Origin: an uncultured Alphaproteobacteria bacterium
Lineage (GTDB): Bacteria > Pseudomonadota > Alphaproteobacteria > HIMB59 > GCA-002718135
Length of the DNA stretch: 64,000 nt
Assembly: GCA_902571865.1 (NCBI GenBank)
Contig: CACGDO010000005.1
Span: forward strand, 65,486 to 129,485
Reading direction: 5' to 3'
Within the stretch, counting starts at the first letter, position 1. The number at the start of each line of letters is the position of its first letter. The notes under the pieces are model-generated. The model did no database searches. It worked only from the letters and a program-made list of their open reading frames with translations, and was not told the DNA's origin. The position numbers and the translations under genes were made by a program. This document shows positions 9,874-18,952 of the stretch, piece by piece.

Positions 9874-10644
9874 ATGAACGAAATCGCAACTTATCCATCA
9901 CTAAAAGATAGAGTAGTGCTTATTACAGGAGGTGCCTCAGGAATTGGGGAAAGTATTGTCGAACAATTTGCTTCTCAAAAATCAAAAGTTGCATTTTTAG
10001 ATGTAAATGATGAGTTAGGTAACGAATTATCAAAAAAAATTAAAAACAAATATGATATTGATAGTCTATTTGTAAAATGTGATTTAAAAAATATAGAACA
10101 ACTTAAAAGTTCATTAGAGAAAGTAAAAAAAGAAATTGGGCCAATTTCAATTCTGGTAAATAATGCAGCAAATGATGAGAGACATGATCTAGATAGTGTC
10201 ACCCCTGAATATTGGGATGATAGAATGAATATTAATTTAAGACATTATTTTTTTGCAACCCAAGCTGTCTATAAAGACATGAAAGATTTAGGAAAAGGTT
10301 CTGTTGTAAATATAGGTAGTTTTTCATGGATGATTTCTCAAGGCGGTATGCCTGGATATACCACTGCAAAATCTGCTATTATGGGATTAACAAGAACTTT
10401 AGCAAGAGATTTAGGTGTCTATAACATTAGAGTAAATTGTATTGTTCCTGGTTGGATCATTACGGAGAGGCAAAAAAAATTATGGCTTACTCCAGAAATT
10501 AAAAAAACTCAACTTGAGAGACAATGTATTAAGAGAATGCTTATGCCTGAAGATATATCAAAGCCAGTTTTGTTTTTTGCATCCGATCAAAGTTCTGGTT
10601 GTACCGCACAAAATTATGTAATTGATGGTGGCATAGTTAATTAA
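9874..10644 (+). CDS. SDR family oxidoreductase, probable sugar dehydrogenase
   Basis: Classical short-chain dehydrogenase/reductase, 256 aa. The cofactor motif TGGASGIG is at residues 18-25, NNAAND near 93, the catalytic Ser in NIGSFSW, and the YTTAK Tyr-Lys pair near 162. The acidic residue after beta-2 (FLDVND) indicates NAD preference. The PGWIITERQKKLWL segment resembles SDRs that oxidise aldoses such as galactose or arabinose. It begins a four-gene + strand run with two Gfo/Idh enzymes and another SDR. The next gene starts within its stop codon (TAATG). The sugar specificity is inferred only. Confidence 0.83.
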   Translation: MNEIATYPSLKDRVVLITGGASGIGESIVEQFASQKSKVAFLDVNDELGNELSKKIKNKYDIDSLFVKCDLKNIEQLKSSLEKVKKEIGPISILVNNAANDERHDLDSVTPEYWDDRMNINLRHYFFATQAVYKDMKDLGKGSVVNIGSFSWMISQGGMPGYTTAKSAIMGLTRTLARDLGVYNIRVNCIVPGWIITERQKKLWLTPEIKKTQLERQCIKRMLMPEDISKPVLFFASDQSSGCTAQNYVIDGGIVN

Positions 10645-11831
10645 TGAAAAAAAAATCCAAAATTGCTTTTGGTAGATTAGACTTACTTAGAAATGATACT
10701 TTAAATAATAAAAATAAAATTAGAATTGGTTTTATTGGTGGAGGTCCTAATTCATTTATTGGATACACTCATAGGTTATCAGCAAGATTTGATAATAAAT
10801 TTGAATTTGTTGCTGGAATATTTTCAAAAGATAAAAAAAAATCTAAATCTTTTGGTTCTTCATTAGGATTAGCTGATGATCGTTGTTACAGTGATTATAA
10901 GTCTATGGCATCCGCTGAGTCAAAAAGAAATGATGGTATTCAAGCGCTTGGAATAATGACTCCATCGGGTGATCATTATAAGATAGCAAAAGTATTTATT
11001 GAAAAAGGAATACATATTATTTGTGACAAACCTTTAACCGCAACGGTTGAGGATGCTGTTAAATTAAAAAAAGTAATTTTAAAAAATAAAATTGTATTTG
11101 CATTAACACACAATTACTCAAGCTATCCAATGCTACGAGAGGCAAAAAATATTATTTCAAATCATAAATTAGGAAAAATCAATTTAATAAATGTTGAGTA
11201 CCCCCAAGGTTATACAGTCGGAGTAAAAAAGAAAGATGAAAAAAGAACGTTAAAATGGAGACTAGATAAAAAACAATCTGGGCCCTCAATGATATTATCT
11301 GAAATTGGAACTCACGCGTATCATTTGTTGAGATATGTGACTGGATTAGAAGCAAATGAAATATCAGCAGAAGTAAATTCATTATCCTCAGAAATTTCAG
11401 TTGATGATAATGCTTTTGTATTATTAAGAATGCGAAATAAGGCAAGAGGTATAATCTGGGTATCGTCTGCTGCTACTGGTGGAGAAAATGGTCTAAAAAT
11501 TAGAGTGTATGGAACAAAAGGTTCAATAGAATGGTTACAGGATGATCCAAATAATCTAAAGTTTACAGAACTAGATAAACCAATGAAAGTTATAACAAGA
11601 GCAAGTAAATTAGTATCTAAATTTTCACTATCATCTTCAAGAATTGCTGCTGGTCACCCAGAAGGTTTCTTTGAAGCTTTTGCAAATATTTATTCAGAAT
11701 TTGCTGATCAGATTCATAATAAAAATAAAAAATATTCATTTCCAACAATTGATGATGGTGTCGCTGGTATTAAATTTATTTATGCAGCAAAAAAATCTTC
11801 TAATTTAAATTCAAAGTGGATAAAAATCTAA
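10644..11831 (+). CDS. Gfo/Idh/MocA family oxidoreductase
   Basis: NAD(P)-dependent sugar or cyclitol oxidoreductase, 395 aa. An N-terminal Rossmann motif IGFIGGGPNSFIGYTHR lies near residue 30. The CDKPLTATVEDAVKL segment carries the characteristic EKP-like Lys-Pro (here DKP). The C-terminal alpha/beta sheet domain includes SGPSMILSEIGTHAYHLLRYVTG, holding the family His. ATG 10644 overlaps the upstream SDR stop by one base. Such proteins usually oxidise a ring hydroxyl of a sugar or inositol derivative. No specific function can be given. Confidence 0.85.
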   Translation: MKKKSKIAFGRLDLLRNDTLNNKNKIRIGFIGGGPNSFIGYTHRLSARFDNKFEFVAGIFSKDKKKSKSFGSSLGLADDRCYSDYKSMASAESKRNDGIQALGIMTPSGDHYKIAKVFIEKGIHIICDKPLTATVEDAVKLKKVILKNKIVFALTHNYSSYPMLREAKNIISNHKLGKINLINVEYPQGYTVGVKKKDEKRTLKWRLDKKQSGPSMILSEIGTHAYHLLRYVTGLEANEISAEVNSLSSEISVDDNAFVLLRMRNKARGIIWVSSAATGGENGLKIRVYGTKGSIEWLQDDPNNLKFTELDKPMKVITRASKLVSKFSLSSSRIAAGHPEGFFEAFANIYSEFADQIHNKNKKYSFPTIDDGVAGIKFIYAAKKSSNLNSKWIKI

Positions 11832-11832
11832 A

Positions 11833-12834
11833 ATGATTAATTTTACCTTATTAGGAACAGGAAGAATTGGGAAATTACATGCGTCAATCATAAATGATCA
11901 TCCAGAAGCGAGCCTCAAATATGTTTATGACATTGATACAAGCTCTGCTAAAAAAATTGCAAAAAAATATAGTTGTGAAATTGCAAAGACTGCAAAGGAA
12001 GCAATTTCTTCAGATCAAATAAATGCTATTTTAATTGCTTCTGCCACACCTACTCATACAGATTATATTTCTCTAGGAGCAGAATGTAATAAAGCTATAT
12101 TATGTGAAAAGCCAATTGATTTAGATATAAATAAAGTAAATAAATGTTGGCAAAAAATTAAAAAATATAAACCAACTATACAAATTGGTTTTAATCGTAG
12201 ATTTGATCCTAATCATAATAAAGTACAAAGTGAGGTTCTATCAGGAAAGATTGGTAAAATTGAAATGATTGTAATCACAAGTAGAGATCCTTCTCCACCT
12301 GGTATTGATTATTTAAAACAATCGGGTGGAATTTTTAGAGATTGTTCAATTCATGATTTTGATTTGGCACGATTTATTCTTAATAATGATCCAATTGTAG
12401 AAGTTTTTGCACAAGGTTCTGTAAATGTCTCAAATGATTTTAAGGTTACCAATGATTATGACACAACTATGTGTTTTATGAAATCAAAAAAAGGTGTTTT
12501 AGTTCATATAAATAATTCAAGAAGAGCCGTCTATGGTTATGATCAAAGACTCGAAGTATTTGGAAGTAATGGAATGTTAATTTCTGATAATGTTCCAAAT
12601 AATGATATCAATTACTATAATCAAAATTTATCATTTGCAAAAAAACCTATTAAAAATTTTTTTATTGAAAGATACAAAGATGCTTATCAAATACAATTAG
12701 ATCAATTTATTAAATCAATAAAAAATAAAAAAAATATATCAGTCACTTTTGAGGATGGAAAGAATGCTTTAATTCTTGCTAATTCAGCTACTAAATCAGC
12801 AAAATTAAATAAAGTTGTAAAACCAAAATTTTAG
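11833..12834 (+). CDS. iolG: Inositol 2-dehydrogenase-like Gfo/Idh/MocA enzyme
   Basis: Gfo/Idh/MocA enzyme, 333 aa, of the IolG type. The N-terminal motif is LLGTGRIGKLHASII, followed by CEKPIDLDINKV, GFNRRFDPNH and SGGIFRDCSIHDFDLARFIL, a block characteristic of myo-inositol 2-dehydrogenases, with the Asp and His catalytic pair. It would oxidise myo-inositol (or scyllo-inositol or an aldose) to the ketone. It starts 1 nt after the previous gene. No other iol genes (iolB, C, D, E) are seen in the window, so an inositol pathway is not proven. Other IolG-like enzymes act on sugars. Confidence 0.75.
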   Translation: MINFTLLGTGRIGKLHASIINDHPEASLKYVYDIDTSSAKKIAKKYSCEIAKTAKEAISSDQINAILIASATPTHTDYISLGAECNKAILCEKPIDLDINKVNKCWQKIKKYKPTIQIGFNRRFDPNHNKVQSEVLSGKIGKIEMIVITSRDPSPPGIDYLKQSGGIFRDCSIHDFDLARFILNNDPIVEVFAQGSVNVSNDFKVTNDYDTTMCFMKSKKGVLVHINNSRRAVYGYDQRLEVFGSNGMLISDNVPNNDINYYNQNLSFAKKPIKNFFIERYKDAYQIQLDQFIKSIKNKKNISVTFEDGKNALILANSATKSAKLNKVVKPKF

Positions 12835-12849
12835 TTATAGATAAATTCT

Positions 12850-13680
12850 ATGAATGAACAATTTAAAGATAAGGTCATTATAGTTACAGGTAGTACACAA
12901 GGTAGTGGTGCTGAAACAGCGAGATTATTAGCTAGCAGAGGTGCTAAAGCTATTACAATTTGTGGGAGACAAGAAAATAAAGGTCTTGAAGTTAAAAATC
13001 AGATTGAAAAATTAGGTACTGAGTGTTTGTATATAAAAGCAGACCTTAAAAATGTTGATGATTGCAAAAAAATTGTTTTAGAGACTGATAAAAAATTTGG
13101 AACAATAAATTCTTTAATTAATGTTGCAGGATACACAGAAAGAGGAACAATACTAAGTGCTACTCTAGAAAATTATGAAAATAATTATAATATTAATACC
13201 CGTGCACCTTTCATATTAATGCAAGAGACAATTAAAATAATGATTAGAGATAAGAACAAAGGAACAATTGCAAATGTATTATCTATGGCGATGTATAGTG
13301 GTATGCCATTTATTGTTGCTTATAGTGGTTCAAAAGCTGCTTTAGCTACAATGACAAAAAATATTGCAAATTCTGTCGCTAGTTATCAAATAAGAGTAAA
13401 TGCCTTAAATATTGGATGGACAGATACTCCTGCTGAACATGATATTCAAACAAGAGTTCATAAAAAAAATCCTAATTGGTTGCAAGATGAAGAAAAAAAA
13501 GTTCCTTTTAACAGATTGATTAAGCCTATCGATGTAGCAAAGGGATTAGCTTTTATGTGCTCAGAAGAATCTGGATTAATGACAGGTAGTGTAATTGATT
13601 TTGATCAAACAGTACATGGCTGGCACTCTTACTCAGCATATGAAACTAGAGTTTTGGATGATTCTCTACTAGGAGAATAA
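12850..13680 (+). CDS. SDR family oxidoreductase
   Basis: Short-chain dehydrogenase, 276 aa. The cofactor motif is TGSTQGSGAETARLL (TGxxxGxG form), with ICGRQENKG suggesting possible NADP use because of the Arg. The catalytic set is visible as NVLSMAMYSG and YSGSKAALATM (YxxxK). It lacks the usual NNAG: the equivalent is LINVAGYTERG. It ends the four-gene run that starts at 9874, 15 nt after the IolG-like gene. A sugar or sugar-acid substrate is likely from context, but this is not shown by the sequence. Confidence 0.82.
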   Translation: MNEQFKDKVIIVTGSTQGSGAETARLLASRGAKAITICGRQENKGLEVKNQIEKLGTECLYIKADLKNVDDCKKIVLETDKKFGTINSLINVAGYTERGTILSATLENYENNYNINTRAPFILMQETIKIMIRDKNKGTIANVLSMAMYSGMPFIVAYSGSKAALATMTKNIANSVASYQIRVNALNIGWTDTPAEHDIQTRVHKKNPNWLQDEEKKVPFNRLIKPIDVAKGLAFMCSEESGLMTGSVIDFDQTVHGWHSYSAYETRVLDDSLLGE

Positions 13681-13766
13681 TTTATCACTTATTTCTCAAC
13701 CATTTTTTAATTTTTAACTATAATTTATAATTTACACAAATTTAAATATTAATTAATAAACTAAAA

Positions 13767-14843
13767 ATGGGAAAAAAAATAATTTCTATTAATGAAGGAA
13801 AATTATCAGAGTTTAAACTTCATAGTATTTGGCTTCGTGAAAGATTAAATGGGAGTGAATTTGTAGACCAAAATAATTTACAACGTTTATATGAACCAAG
13901 CCTTTTAGATGATAATCTATTTATAAATTCTCATAATGTTAACGAAAATATATTAAATGTTGAATTTAGTGATGGAGCAAAAGGATCTTTTAATATTGAT
14001 GATCTTTATAATGAAATCAATAATATTGATGTCATACCTGAAAAAAAAATATGGAATGTCAGTGAACAAAATTTGGAAATTTTTGATAATAATAAAATCT
14101 TTGAGAATAAAAAGGAACTTATCAATATGCTTAAAGTATTTTATCAATATGGTTATGTAATAATTGAAAATACAAAAGCAGAAGAAGATGAAGTTATAAA
14201 TTTTGCTGAAAAATTAGGCCCAGTTCGAGCAACAAATTTTGGAAAATTATTTAACGTTGTCTCAAAACCACATCCAAATGATCTTGCCTATACTGCATTA
14301 GAGTTAACTTCGCATTCTGATAACCCATATAGAAAGCCTGTTCCTGGAATTCAATTACTTCATTGTATTGCTAATGAATCTACAGGAGGAGACTCAAGTT
14401 TAGTTGATGGTTTTAGTGTTGCAAATTTTTTAAAACATAACCAACCTGAATTTTATAAAGTATTAACTGAAACTAATGTTACTTTTAAATTTACAGATAT
14501 TGATACTATTTTAGTTGATGAAGCAAAATTAATTGAACTAGACCATAATAATAACTTTAGACAAATACGATTTAGTGGAAGACTTGATTATGTTCCATTA
14601 TTAGAGGAAAACAATCTTGATCTCTTTTATAATGCTAGAAAATATATGTTCAAACTTTGTAACTCTGATGATTTCAAAATTAAATTTAGATTATCTAGAG
14701 GAATGATTGCAATGTTTGATAACCTGAGATTATTACATGGAAGAACTAAATTTGATCCAAATACTGGTTTTAGACATCTACAAGGATGTTATATTGATCA
14801 TGATGTCACTGAGGGTAAGCTTAGAAGGTTACTAAAACCCTAA
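13767..14843 (+). CDS. TauD/gamma-butyrobetaine hydroxylase-like Fe(II)/2-oxoglutarate dioxygenase
   Basis: Two-part protein, 358 aa. The N-terminal GBBH-like domain (about residues 1-90, SIWLRERLNGSEF) is followed by a TauD/TfdA dioxygenase domain. Iron ligands fit the H-x-D in LTSHSDNPYRK near residue 183 and the distal His in RLLHGRTKF near 328. The 2-oxoglutarate Arg fits GFRHLQGCYID. The Cys residues that bind zinc in the N-terminal domain of gamma-butyrobetaine hydroxylase are absent here. It could hydroxylate a quaternary amine or related compound. It stands alone, with an 86-nt AT-rich leader, and shares a 4-nt stop overlap with galK. Confidence 0.8.
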   Translation: MGKKIISINEGKLSEFKLHSIWLRERLNGSEFVDQNNLQRLYEPSLLDDNLFINSHNVNENILNVEFSDGAKGSFNIDDLYNEINNIDVIPEKKIWNVSEQNLEIFDNNKIFENKKELINMLKVFYQYGYVIIENTKAEEDEVINFAEKLGPVRATNFGKLFNVVSKPHPNDLAYTALELTSHSDNPYRKPVPGIQLLHCIANESTGGDSSLVDGFSVANFLKHNQPEFYKVLTETNVTFKFTDIDTILVDEAKLIELDHNNNFRQIRFSGRLDYVPLLEENNLDLFYNARKYMFKLCNSDDFKIKFRLSRGMIAMFDNLRLLHGRTKFDPNTGFRHLQGCYIDHDVTEGKLRRLLKP

Positions 14844-15907
14844 TTGACTTCGAAGATCTTTTCAGCAGGATAAAAATTTAATATTTTACTATACCAATTA
14901 CTATAATTATTTCTTTCAATTAATGAAACTGTAAAACCACCAAATCCACCACCAGTCAATCTGGCGCCTAAAGCACCACATTCAACCGATCTCTGAACAA
15001 TTAAATCAACATCTAAAGTAGATGCTTCAAAATCTTTAGAATATGATACGTGACTTTCATTCATTAATTTTCCAAACTCCTGAATATTATTTTCTATTAA
15101 ATTTTTTTTCGCATTAATCACTCTATCATTTTCAAAAACTACATGCTTTGCTCTTTTTGCTATAGTATTATTGTCAAATTTATTTGTTTGAAAATTTTCT
15201 TTTTTAACTTCACCTAAATATTCTACACCAAGTTTTTTTTCAGCCTCTTGGAGTTCAGCAAATCTTTCATTATAAGAGCTATCTCTTAAATTTCGTTGTA
15301 CTTCAGAGTCAATCAAACAAAATTTCCAATTTTCTGGAAAATTAATAAGTTCGTATCCTAAATTCTTACAATTCATAAAAAATGCTTTGCCATGAATACC
15401 AATAGAAGAGACCATTTGATCCATTATTCCACCAGAAACATCTATATAGTTGAATTCTACTTTCTTTGCTAATTTTGCAATTTCTGGATCTTTGATTTTT
15501 GTTTCAAAAAAAGTATTAAGTGCTTTTAGTGTAGCAACACACAATGCTGAAGATGACGAAATACCTCTTTCTAAAGGTATATCAGATGAAATAAAAATGT
15601 TTAAAAATCTAGATGAAATCTTATTTTCATCAAAAAAAATATGCAAACAACCTTTTATATAATCAACCCACTCATTGTTTATTGATTTTTTGAAATCATT
15701 GAATGTTTTTTTTTCTTTAAAATGTTGAGAATAAACTGTGAATTCATTAGAATTATTTTGAGATATCTCAATGGTATTTTTAAAAGATAAAAGTGTAGGC
15801 ATGACATATCCACCAGTATAATCGGTATGTTCACCAATTAAATTTACTCTTGCATGAGCACTTTCCTTTACTTCTGCGTCTATATTAAATATATCTTTAA
15901 AACTCAT
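14840..15907 (-). CDS. galK: Galactokinase
   Basis: GHMP-family sugar kinase, 355 aa, phosphorylating galactose at C1. The galactokinase signature RVNLIGEHTDYTGGYVMP lies at about residues 21-38. The GHMP ATP loop is LERGISSSSALCVATLKAL (PxxxGLSSSA-type), and the C-terminal motif GALGARLTGGGFGGFTVSLI is intact. The Asp in IDVSGGIMDQMVSS fits the catalytic base. It is divergent from the hexosaminidase gene with only 13 nt between start codons. No galT, galE or galM is seen nearby. It could also act on N-acetylgalactosamine or a related sugar released by the adjacent GH20 enzyme, which is speculative. Confidence 0.9.
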   Translation of the reverse strand: MSFKDIFNIDAEVKESAHARVNLIGEHTDYTGGYVMPTLLSFKNTIEISQNNSNEFTVYSQHFKEKKTFNDFKKSINNEWVDYIKGCLHIFFDENKISSRFLNIFISSDIPLERGISSSSALCVATLKALNTFFETKIKDPEIAKLAKKVEFNYIDVSGGIMDQMVSSIGIHGKAFFMNCKNLGYELINFPENWKFCLIDSEVQRNLRDSSYNERFAELQEAEKKLGVEYLGEVKKENFQTNKFDNNTIAKRAKHVVFENDRVINAKKNLIENNIQEFGKLMNESHVSYSKDFEASTLDVDLIVQRSVECGALGARLTGGGFGGFTVSLIERNNYSNWYSKILNFYPAEKIFEVN

Positions 15908-15920
15908 ATAATTACTAGTT

Positions 15921-17783
15921 ATGACTAATCAAATTAATATATCTTTTACAAATGAAAATAAATTAAAAATTATTCTTGATGATAAATTAGTAGTTTCAAA
16001 TTTGAAACTGTGTTTCTCATTAGTTTATTCAATAAAATCTATATCAGGAGGTGAAATAACAAAGCAAATTGGGCGTTATTACGAGTTATCTATAAAAAAA
16101 AATACAATTTTATTAGATTTACAAATTCCTAAAATTGGTAACTTCAACCTTTCGTGTGGTCCGGAAGGTATTTTCATTATTGATACATTAAACAATAGTA
16201 AATTAAATATAAATGTTTCAGATTTGATATTTGAAAAACCAATTAAAAAGAAAACTTATGAAGATTTAAAAACAAAAAATTTTATACCTATTATACCTGA
16301 GCCAGAAAAAATTTATTTACAAAATGAATTTGTAAATATTGAAAATAAAACATTTAATCTAAATACGGAAATTGAAATTATTTCTAATTTGCAAAATATT
16401 ATTTACAAATTGGATATTAATTTTACTTCTGAAAAAGGATTTCCAATTTTTTTTAAAAAAGATGATCAGTTATTAAACGATCAATATTTTATGCAGATAA
16501 CAAAAGATAATATTGAGATTAAATACAATACTTATGGTGGAAAGCTATATGGTCTTATATCTTTAGTTCATTTAATTGATTTCTATCAAACAAAGCTTCC
16601 AATTTGTACAATTCACGATAATCCAAAATATCAATGGAGAGGAATGCATCTCGATTGTGCAAGACAATTCTATACTATTGATGAAATCAAACGTTTATTT
16701 AATTACATGGCATTATTTAAGCTTAATAGATTTCATTGGCATTTAACAGATAACGAAGCGTGGAGAATTGAAATTAAAAAATATCCAGATCTAGCATTAA
16801 ATGGGGGATACAGAGGATATAATTTTAAAATACCACCATTGTACGGAAGTGGTTATGAAAAATACGGCGGATATTACTCACAGGAAGATATCAAAGATTT
16901 AATTATATATGCAAAAAAATTAAATATCGAGATTATGCCTGAAATTGATTTACCAGCACATTCTTGGGCATTACTAGAAATCATGCCAGAACTTAGAGAA
17001 CAGTCTTCAAATATAGTTAGTGAAGATGTTGGTTCGTATAAGAATAATACTATAAATCCTTCCTTAGAAAAAACTGTAACTTTTTTAAAAGATATGTTGA
17101 ATGAAGTAAGTGATATTTTCTCATATGATGTAATTCATGTTGGCGTTGATGAAAGACCAAGTAATGCGTGGGAAGGTTCTCCGGCAATTATCGAGTTTAT
17201 GAAAAAAAATAATATTAAATCTCAAGAGGAATATCAAGATTACTATATGAATTTTTTAATAGATTTTCTAAAATCAAAAAATAAAAGAACAGCTGCATGG
17301 AATGAGGCAGCAGTGTCTCCTCATATCGATCATGGTGTGGGTGGAAGTGCTGGAAAAATTGATAAATCATGTTTGATCTTTTCATGGGAGCATTCAGATG
17401 TTGCAAAAGAAACTACAAATAAGGGATTTGAAACAATACTTTGTCCTGGTCAAAAAACATATTTTGATATGGCTTATAATAACTCAACTGAAGAGAGAGG
17501 TATTTGTTGGGCTGCAACTATAGAAGTAAAAGATATTTATGAGTGGGACCCAATAAAAGATTTAAATAAATCAGAATTGATAAAAGGGTTACAAGGTCAA
17601 CTGTGGTCAGAGACAATTACAGATAAAAAATTTTTTGATCAAATGATCAATCCAAGATTAGCAACTTTATCAGAAGTTGCATGGAGAGGAAAAATTTCAA
17701 GAAAATGGATAGAATTTCGTTCAGCACTTCTACATTCTATGGATTTTTTAAGAAAATTAGGCTGGCGATATCACAATTTTTAA
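15921..17783 (+). CDS. Beta-N-acetylhexosaminidase, GH20, no signal peptide
   Basis: Glycoside hydrolase family 20, 620 aa. An N-terminal beta-rich region (about 1-235) precedes the catalytic barrel, which opens at YQWRGMHLDCARQFY near residue 237 and continues with FHWHLTDNEAWRIEI and MPEIDLPAHS. The catalytic Asp-Glu pair is in HVGVDER at about residues 410-411. The C-terminal ETITDKKFFDQMINPRLATLSEVAW block is typical. The N terminus (MTNQINISFTNENK) shows no signal peptide, so it probably cleaves imported oligosaccharides inside the cell, releasing GlcNAc or GalNAc. It heads the run to an ABC importer, kinase, deacetylase and deaminase. Confidence 0.92.
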   Translation: MTNQINISFTNENKLKIILDDKLVVSNLKLCFSLVYSIKSISGGEITKQIGRYYELSIKKNTILLDLQIPKIGNFNLSCGPEGIFIIDTLNNSKLNINVSDLIFEKPIKKKTYEDLKTKNFIPIIPEPEKIYLQNEFVNIENKTFNLNTEIEIISNLQNIIYKLDINFTSEKGFPIFFKKDDQLLNDQYFMQITKDNIEIKYNTYGGKLYGLISLVHLIDFYQTKLPICTIHDNPKYQWRGMHLDCARQFYTIDEIKRLFNYMALFKLNRFHWHLTDNEAWRIEIKKYPDLALNGGYRGYNFKIPPLYGSGYEKYGGYYSQEDIKDLIIYAKKLNIEIMPEIDLPAHSWALLEIMPELREQSSNIVSEDVGSYKNNTINPSLEKTVTFLKDMLNEVSDIFSYDVIHVGVDERPSNAWEGSPAIIEFMKKNNIKSQEEYQDYYMNFLIDFLKSKNKRTAAWNEAAVSPHIDHGVGGSAGKIDKSCLIFSWEHSDVAKETTNKGFETILCPGQKTYFDMAYNNSTEERGICWAATIEVKDIYEWDPIKDLNKSELIKGLQGQLWSETITDKKFFDQMINPRLATLSEVAWRGKISRKWIEFRSALLHSMDFLRKLGWRYHNF

Positions 17784-17801
17784 TGTTAAAGTAAAACAAA
17801 T

Positions 17802-18947
17802 ATGAAAATAGGCGCAGTCGGTTTTGGGAGTAGGACAGCAGGTGTTTATAATGAATTTTCAAAAGTTAATCCAAATTTTGAAATGGTTGCTTATGTAGAT
17901 CCTCAGCCAATAGGTAAAGATTTTGCTGAGAAAAATAATTTTTTTCCAAATAAATCATATTCAAGTTTAAACGAAATGTTGGATCGAGAGAAACTAGATA
18001 TGTTAATGATTGGGTCCCCCAATCATTTACATTTAGATCATATTAAGCTTGGATTAAGAGCAGGATTACAAATATTTGCTGAGAAACCTATAGTAATAAG
18101 CGAACAAGAAACTTTTGAGTTAGCAAAATTAATAAAAGAATATGGCAAAGAAAGAATTATTGTTGGCTTAGTTTTAAGATATTCACAGCAAGCAAGATCT
18201 GTGAGAAAATTATTAGATCAAAATGCTATTGGAAATATAATATCGATTGAAGCTTCAGAACATATCGTACCTTCGCACGGTGCTTTTTTTATGAGAAACT
18301 GGAGAAGAAAACAAAAATATTCTGGAGGCTTTATGCTGGAAAAATGTTGTCATGACATTGACTTTTATTCAATGATTACGAAGAGCAGACCTATTAAAGT
18401 TGCTAGTTTTGGTTCAAGAAGATCTTTTATACCCGAAAATCTTCCAGAGGGTTCTCATGAACAATATACAAAAGACAGACTGAAAGGTTGGGAGTCAAAA
18501 TCAAATGTTTTTGATAGTGATGCTGATATTGTCGATCATCAAGTAGCAATAATAGAATATGCAAATAAAGCAGTACTATCTTTTCATACTAATATGAAAG
18601 TTCCAGACGAATTTCGAAGATTTGCAGTCATAGGATCTGCGGGAATGATTGAGGGAGATTTTGTTAAAGGATTTATGAAAGCTCATGATGAAAATAATAA
18701 TGTACTTATTGATGAAGATTATGGAGCAGCTTTTGGAAAAGAAATTAAAGGTCATTATGGCGCAGATAGCATGATGGCTCAAGACATTAACAATTATTTA
18801 TTAAAAAATAATAAAGAATTACCAGTTGGTGTAGTAGAATGTATGGAGGCAGGAATTGTTGCTATGAAAATTGATGAAGCTAGAAATACTGGTAAAGTAA
18901 TTGACTTAACAAGCACTTGGGATAAATTCGACTCCCTATTAAATTAG
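17802..18947 (+). CDS. Gfo/Idh/MocA family oxidoreductase
   Basis: NAD(P)-dependent oxidoreductase, 381 aa. The Rossmann start is IGAVGFGSRTAGVYNEF, with AEKPIVISEQETFEL as the EKP motif and GGFMLEKCCHDIDFYSMIT carrying the catalytic His-Asp. It sits between the GH20 hexosaminidase (18-nt gap) and an ABC sugar permease (5-nt gap), so its substrate is probably a sugar or glycoside brought in by that importer. It could be an NAD-dependent glycosidase-type or keto-forming enzyme, but nothing in the sequence settles this. Confidence 0.83.
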   Translation: MKIGAVGFGSRTAGVYNEFSKVNPNFEMVAYVDPQPIGKDFAEKNNFFPNKSYSSLNEMLDREKLDMLMIGSPNHLHLDHIKLGLRAGLQIFAEKPIVISEQETFELAKLIKEYGKERIIVGLVLRYSQQARSVRKLLDQNAIGNIISIEASEHIVPSHGAFFMRNWRRKQKYSGGFMLEKCCHDIDFYSMITKSRPIKVASFGSRRSFIPENLPEGSHEQYTKDRLKGWESKSNVFDSDADIVDHQVAIIEYANKAVLSFHTNMKVPDEFRRFAVIGSAGMIEGDFVKGFMKAHDENNNVLIDEDYGAAFGKEIKGHYGADSMMAQDINNYLLKNNKELPVGVVECMEAGIVAMKIDEARNTGKVIDLTSTWDKFDSLLN

Positions 18948-18952
18948 TAATT

